NCBI GenBank assembly: GCA_910586315.1
Contig: CAJUIP010000059.1
Span: 1 to 15,046 of the forward strand
Source: an uncultured Lachnospiraceae bacterium
Lineage (GTDB): Bacteria > Bacillota > Clostridia > Lachnospirales > Lachnospiraceae
Direction: 5' to 3'
Length of the DNA stretch: 15,046 nucleotides
The position numbers were made by a program, and so were the translations under genes. How positions within the stretch are numbered: position 1 is the first letter of the stretch; each line of letters begins with the position of its first letter. This document shows, in pieces, positions 12,145 to 15,046 of this stretch. The notes beneath the pieces were generated by a model that made no database searches, was not told the DNA's origin, and saw only the letters and a program-made list of their open reading frames with translations.

Positions 12145-15006
12145 ATGGCCCATGTGGTAGCCGGTATGTATGAAATTGAGCAGCAGATTGGTTCCGGAGG
12201 TGGAGGTGTCGTTTATCTGGGGCGTCATCTGCGCCTGAATAAGCTGGTGGTGCTTAAGGCAGACAAACGGTCTTTAAATACAAAACCAGAAGTCCTGCGG
12301 CGGGAAGTGGATATGTTAAAGGGTCTCAGTCATACCTACATACCGCAGGTGTACGATTTTGTCCAGGAGGACGGAATTGTTTATACAGTCATGGATTTCA
12401 TTGACGGCGAGAGTCTGGATAAAATTCTGAAACGTGGGCAGACACCGCCCCAGTCGCAGCTTGTCCAGTGGGCCTGCCAGATTCTGGAGGCGCTTTGCTA
12501 CCTGCACAGCCGTCCGCCCCATGGCATTCTTCATGGGGATATTAAGCCTGCTAATATTATGCTGCGCCCCAATGGCGACATCTGCCTGATTGATTACAAC
12601 ATTGCTCTTGCGCTGGGAGAGAACGGGGCGGTAAAGGTTGGATACAGCATTGGATATGCTTCGCCGGAGCACTATGGCATGGATTCGGCGGGAACGGGGA
12701 GCAGCCGTCTGCGGGATGGAGTCCCTGCGGCTGTTGGTTTACCGTCCCGGCCGTCTGGAAGCAGCGGCGCAGAAACGGGAAGTAAGTCGGGGCGGCCTTC
12801 GATGATGCTGGATGTGCGTTCGGATATTTACAGTCTGGGGGCGACTCTTTATCACCTGATATCCGGCAGCAGACCGCCGCGGAATGCGTCTCAGGCCAGT
12901 CCTCTGGGGAGCGAGGTGTGCAGCCCGGCGGTGTCAAAAATCATCCAGAAAGCCATGGCCATGGATCCACAAGACCGTTATCAGTCGGCGGAGGAGATGC
13001 TTTCTGCGTTCCGGATGCTTCATAAAAAGGATCCGAGAATGGTGCGTCATAAAAGGCGGATGGGTGCGGCCGCGGCTGTACTGACCTTTGTTTTTCTGGC
13101 GGGCGGCCTTACGGCGTTTGTGGGCCTTAAACAGATGGAAGAGAGACAGAAAGCTCTTACCCTGGCGGAATATTCTGCGGAGGAGCTTTCCGGAGGAAAT
13201 GTGAGCGGGGCCATTTCGCTGGCGCTTCAGGCAATCCCCGGAGGGGAAAGTATTCTGGAGGCGCCTGTTACGGCAAGAGCCGTCCGGGCGCTTACGGACG
13301 CTCTGGGGGTTTATGAGCTGGACGATGCGTTTCAGTCCCTGGATACGGTGAGTCTTTCATCCGCTCCTTTCGGAATTGTGATGACGCCGGATGGGACGAA
13401 GTTTGCGGCTGTCTGCCAGGCCGGGGTGGAAGTTTATGAGACGGAAAGCAGAAAGCGGTGCATGGTTCTTCCGGTGACGGATTCCGCGCTGGCGGAGGCG
13501 GTATTTGTTGACAATCACAGGCTTTTATATGCCGCGAAGGATGGCGTCGCTCTTTATGATACGGAAACACAAAGGCAGCTTTGGAGCGGAAGAGAAGCTA
13601 CAACTCTGGCCGTATCCGGAGACTGCAGGGTGGCGGCCTGCGTGAACCGGGACGAGGAGACGGCGGTTCTTTATGATATGGAAAGCGGGGCGGTTTTAAA
13701 GGAGTGTTCCTTTGAGGGAAAGCACATGGAAACCGCGTTTAATGATATTTTTGCCAATCCGGATAACCGCATCTTCGCCCTGAATGAAGACGGAACTATG
13801 CTGGCGGTCAGCTTTTCTGACGGGGCTCTGACGGTGTTTGATGTGGATCATCCGGAGGAGGATCTGATTGTTTATGAGGAGTCCGCCTACACGGAGTTTG
13901 AGGGGGGATTCAGCCAGAACCTGTTTGCTTTTACGGCAGGAAAAGGGGATCAGTCCCTGTTTGGACTGGTTGACTGCGAAGAAGGCGTCTATGTGGGGGA
14001 ACTTGAGTCCCGCAATGAGATGTATATGGAGGCGGATGCAGAAGGAATCTGGCTGTCTGAGGGAAATCTTCTGGCCTGTTTTGACCCGGAAACCCTGGAA
14101 GAGACGGAGATGGCCTTTACAGATTCACTTGCCATCCGGGGATTTTCCCAGGATGGGGGATATGTTTTGGTAGCGACGGATGATATGGGTTTTTCTTTTT
14201 ATGACAGTGGGACCCGGTTACTAAGCCATGAAACCCTGGAGGAAAACTGCGATTTTATAGAGCTGGCAGGCGGGTATGCCGTTTTGGCAAACCGCAGTCA
14301 GCCGTCGGTCCGGCTTATGAGCCTTGAGAGTCACGAGGAGGCGGAGCTTTTGTCTTACGATGCCCGGTTTGTCCATGATGAGGCGCGTATCAGCCAGGAT
14401 AAAAAAACAGCAATGCTGTTTGGATATGAGGCGTTTCGCATTTATGACATGGGCGGGAATCTGCTGGCGGAGGGAACCTTTCCTGATGCAAAAACCATAT
14501 ATGACCAGCAGTTTCGAAAGGAAAACGGAGGCTCTTATCTAGAAGTCATCTGGTATGACGGGACGGTGAGAACGTACAGTGCCGCGGACGGCTCGCTGCT
14601 TTCTGAGACTGTAGGGGAGCCGCCGGATGATTCTCTGTATGAGGAATTTTTTACAGACCGGTACCGGATCGCTTCCACGCTTCACGGTGCTCCGGAGGTT
14701 TATGATCTGGAATCGGGGAGACTGGCGGCCGTTCTTCAGTCGGAGGACTATCTGACTTATGTGACGCAGACCGGGGAGTATCTGATTACGGAGTATGTGA
14801 GCGCAGAGGGGGAGAGGTACGGACTTTTGCTGGATAAAGACTTTGAGACTGCGGCGTATCTGCCGGGGCTTTGCGACAGCTCGGGAGATATGCTGGTCTT
14901 CGATTATGGATCCGGGAATCTGCGGCAGTGCCGCTTATATTCCCTTCAGGAGCTGGTGGCTCTTGGAGAAAGTTATATGGAAAATATTGAGGGTAGTGTC
15001 AAGTAA
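12145..15006 (+). CDS. Transmembrane eukaryote-like Ser/Thr protein kinase with extracellular beta-propeller-like domain
   Basis: A 953-aa receptor-type kinase. GGAGGG (12133-12138) lies six bases before ATG 12145. The cytoplasmic kinase domain (about 8-295) has the glycine loop IGSGGGGVVYLG, lysine K38 (VVLKADK), helix C glutamate E54, catalytic loop HGDIKPANIML (D132, K134, N137) and the metal site as IDYN (D150) instead of DFG. YASPEHY (171-177) and DVRSDIYSLGATLYHL follow. HGD in place of HRD and DYN in place of DFG are departures, but the catalytic and metal-binding Asp are kept. A Gly/Ser-rich insert of about 45 residues (178-222) separates the P+1 loop from DVRSDIYSLG. One membrane helix (about 306-328) follows. 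The outer part (about 330-953) has a short helical repeat region and then WD40/propeller-like strands (VLYDMESGAVLKECS, LTVFDVDHPEED). It probably senses a surface ligand; substrates are unknown. Confidence 0.92.
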   Translation: MAHVVAGMYEIEQQIGSGGGGVVYLGRHLRLNKLVVLKADKRSLNTKPEVLRREVDMLKGLSHTYIPQVYDFVQEDGIVYTVMDFIDGESLDKILKRGQTPPQSQLVQWACQILEALCYLHSRPPHGILHGDIKPANIMLRPNGDICLIDYNIALALGENGAVKVGYSIGYASPEHYGMDSAGTGSSRLRDGVPAAVGLPSRPSGSSGAETGSKSGRPSMMLDVRSDIYSLGATLYHLISGSRPPRNASQASPLGSEVCSPAVSKIIQKAMAMDPQDRYQSAEEMLSAFRMLHKKDPRMVRHKRRMGAAAAVLTFVFLAGGLTAFVGLKQMEERQKALTLAEYSAEELSGGNVSGAISLALQAIPGGESILEAPVTARAVRALTDALGVYELDDAFQSLDTVSLSSAPFGIVMTPDGTKFAAVCQAGVEVYETESRKRCMVLPVTDSALAEAVFVDNHRLLYAAKDGVALYDTETQRQLWSGREATTLAVSGDCRVAACVNRDEETAVLYDMESGAVLKECSFEGKHMETAFNDIFANPDNRIFALNEDGTMLAVSFSDGALTVFDVDHPEEDLIVYEESAYTEFEGGFSQNLFAFTAGKGDQSLFGLVDCEEGVYVGELESRNEMYMEADAEGIWLSEGNLLACFDPETLEETEMAFTDSLAIRGFSQDGGYVLVATDDMGFSFYDSGTRLLSHETLEENCDFIELAGGYAVLANRSQPSVRLMSLESHEEAELLSYDARFVHDEARISQDKKTAMLFGYEAFRIYDMGGNLLAEGTFPDAKTIYDQQFRKENGGSYLEVIWYDGTVRTYSAADGSLLSETVGEPPDDSLYEEFFTDRYRIASTLHGAPEVYDLESGRLAAVLQSEDYLTYVTQTGEYLITEYVSAEGERYGLLLDKDFETAAYLPGLCDSSGDMLVFDYGSGNLRQCRLYSLQELVALGESYMENIEGSVK

Positions 15007-15046
15007 TCTATGAAAAACTTGGGTCCAAAAAACAGGCCCAACCGAA
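15007..15046 (+). other. Window end after the kinase gene
   Basis: Only 40 bases remain after the kinase stop. An ATG at 15010 opens MKNLGPKNRPNR to the window edge without a good ribosome site, so I do not call a gene. GGGTAGTGTCAAGTAA across the stop resembles the end of some insertion sequences, which cannot be tested here. Confidence 0.2.

Overview
The window looks like a chromosomal segment of a gut-type Clostridia, most likely Lachnospiraceae. This is inferred from a vegetative core block (nrdR, yqeG, efp) with Gram-positive signals (AAGGAGG ribosome sites, sigma-A promoters), set among accessory genes typical of that group: SMI1/KNR4 immunity-like proteins, a BspA-like leucine-rich-repeat protein with S-layer homology domains, GNAT enzymes and a eukaryote-like Ser/Thr kinase. 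No genus can be fixed from the sequence alone.

Region by region. (1) Bases 1-2700 (+ strand) are the worn tail of what looks like a polymorphic-toxin immunity array: a broken Sel1-repeat gene, an intact SMI1/KNR4 gene, an unrecognised 232-aa gene, and a second SMI1/KNR4 gene decayed by at least three frame changes and one stop. The cognate toxin, if there is one, lies upstream of the window. (2) Bases 2700-3460 hold a strong two-way terminator, a possible minus-strand 18-codon gene with its own promoter, a minus-strand terminator, and two palindromic MITE-like elements in tandem. (3) Bases 3459-6965 (- strand) encode a 1168-aa secreted cell-wall protein with a TTG start. (4) Bases 6966-9200 contain two structured intergenic repeats and the housekeeping genes nrdR-yqeG and efp, the last followed by two terminators in series. 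(5) Bases 9302-11018 carry two GNAT acetyltransferase genes and a strong terminator. (6) Bases 11164-15006 form a regulator/sensor locus: a minus-strand Xre-type repressor and, divergently, a consensus sigma-A promoter driving an uncatalogued 51-aa membrane protein and then a 953-aa transmembrane kinase with a predicted beta-propeller outside the cell. A 13-bp motif occurs in both divergent promoters.

The two most notable observations concern how these parts fit together. First, three palindromic elements bounded by CTAG sit at gene 3' ends, and at two of them the CTAG contains the TAG stop codon of the gene (the S-layer-type protein and the 51-aa protein). Insertion there leaves the protein unchanged but places a strong hairpin directly after the stop. 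Second, the Xre regulator, 51-aa membrane protein and kinase look like one self-contained surface-signalling unit, with a MITE hairpin between the two operon genes. All family assignments come from reading motifs by eye; no searches were run.
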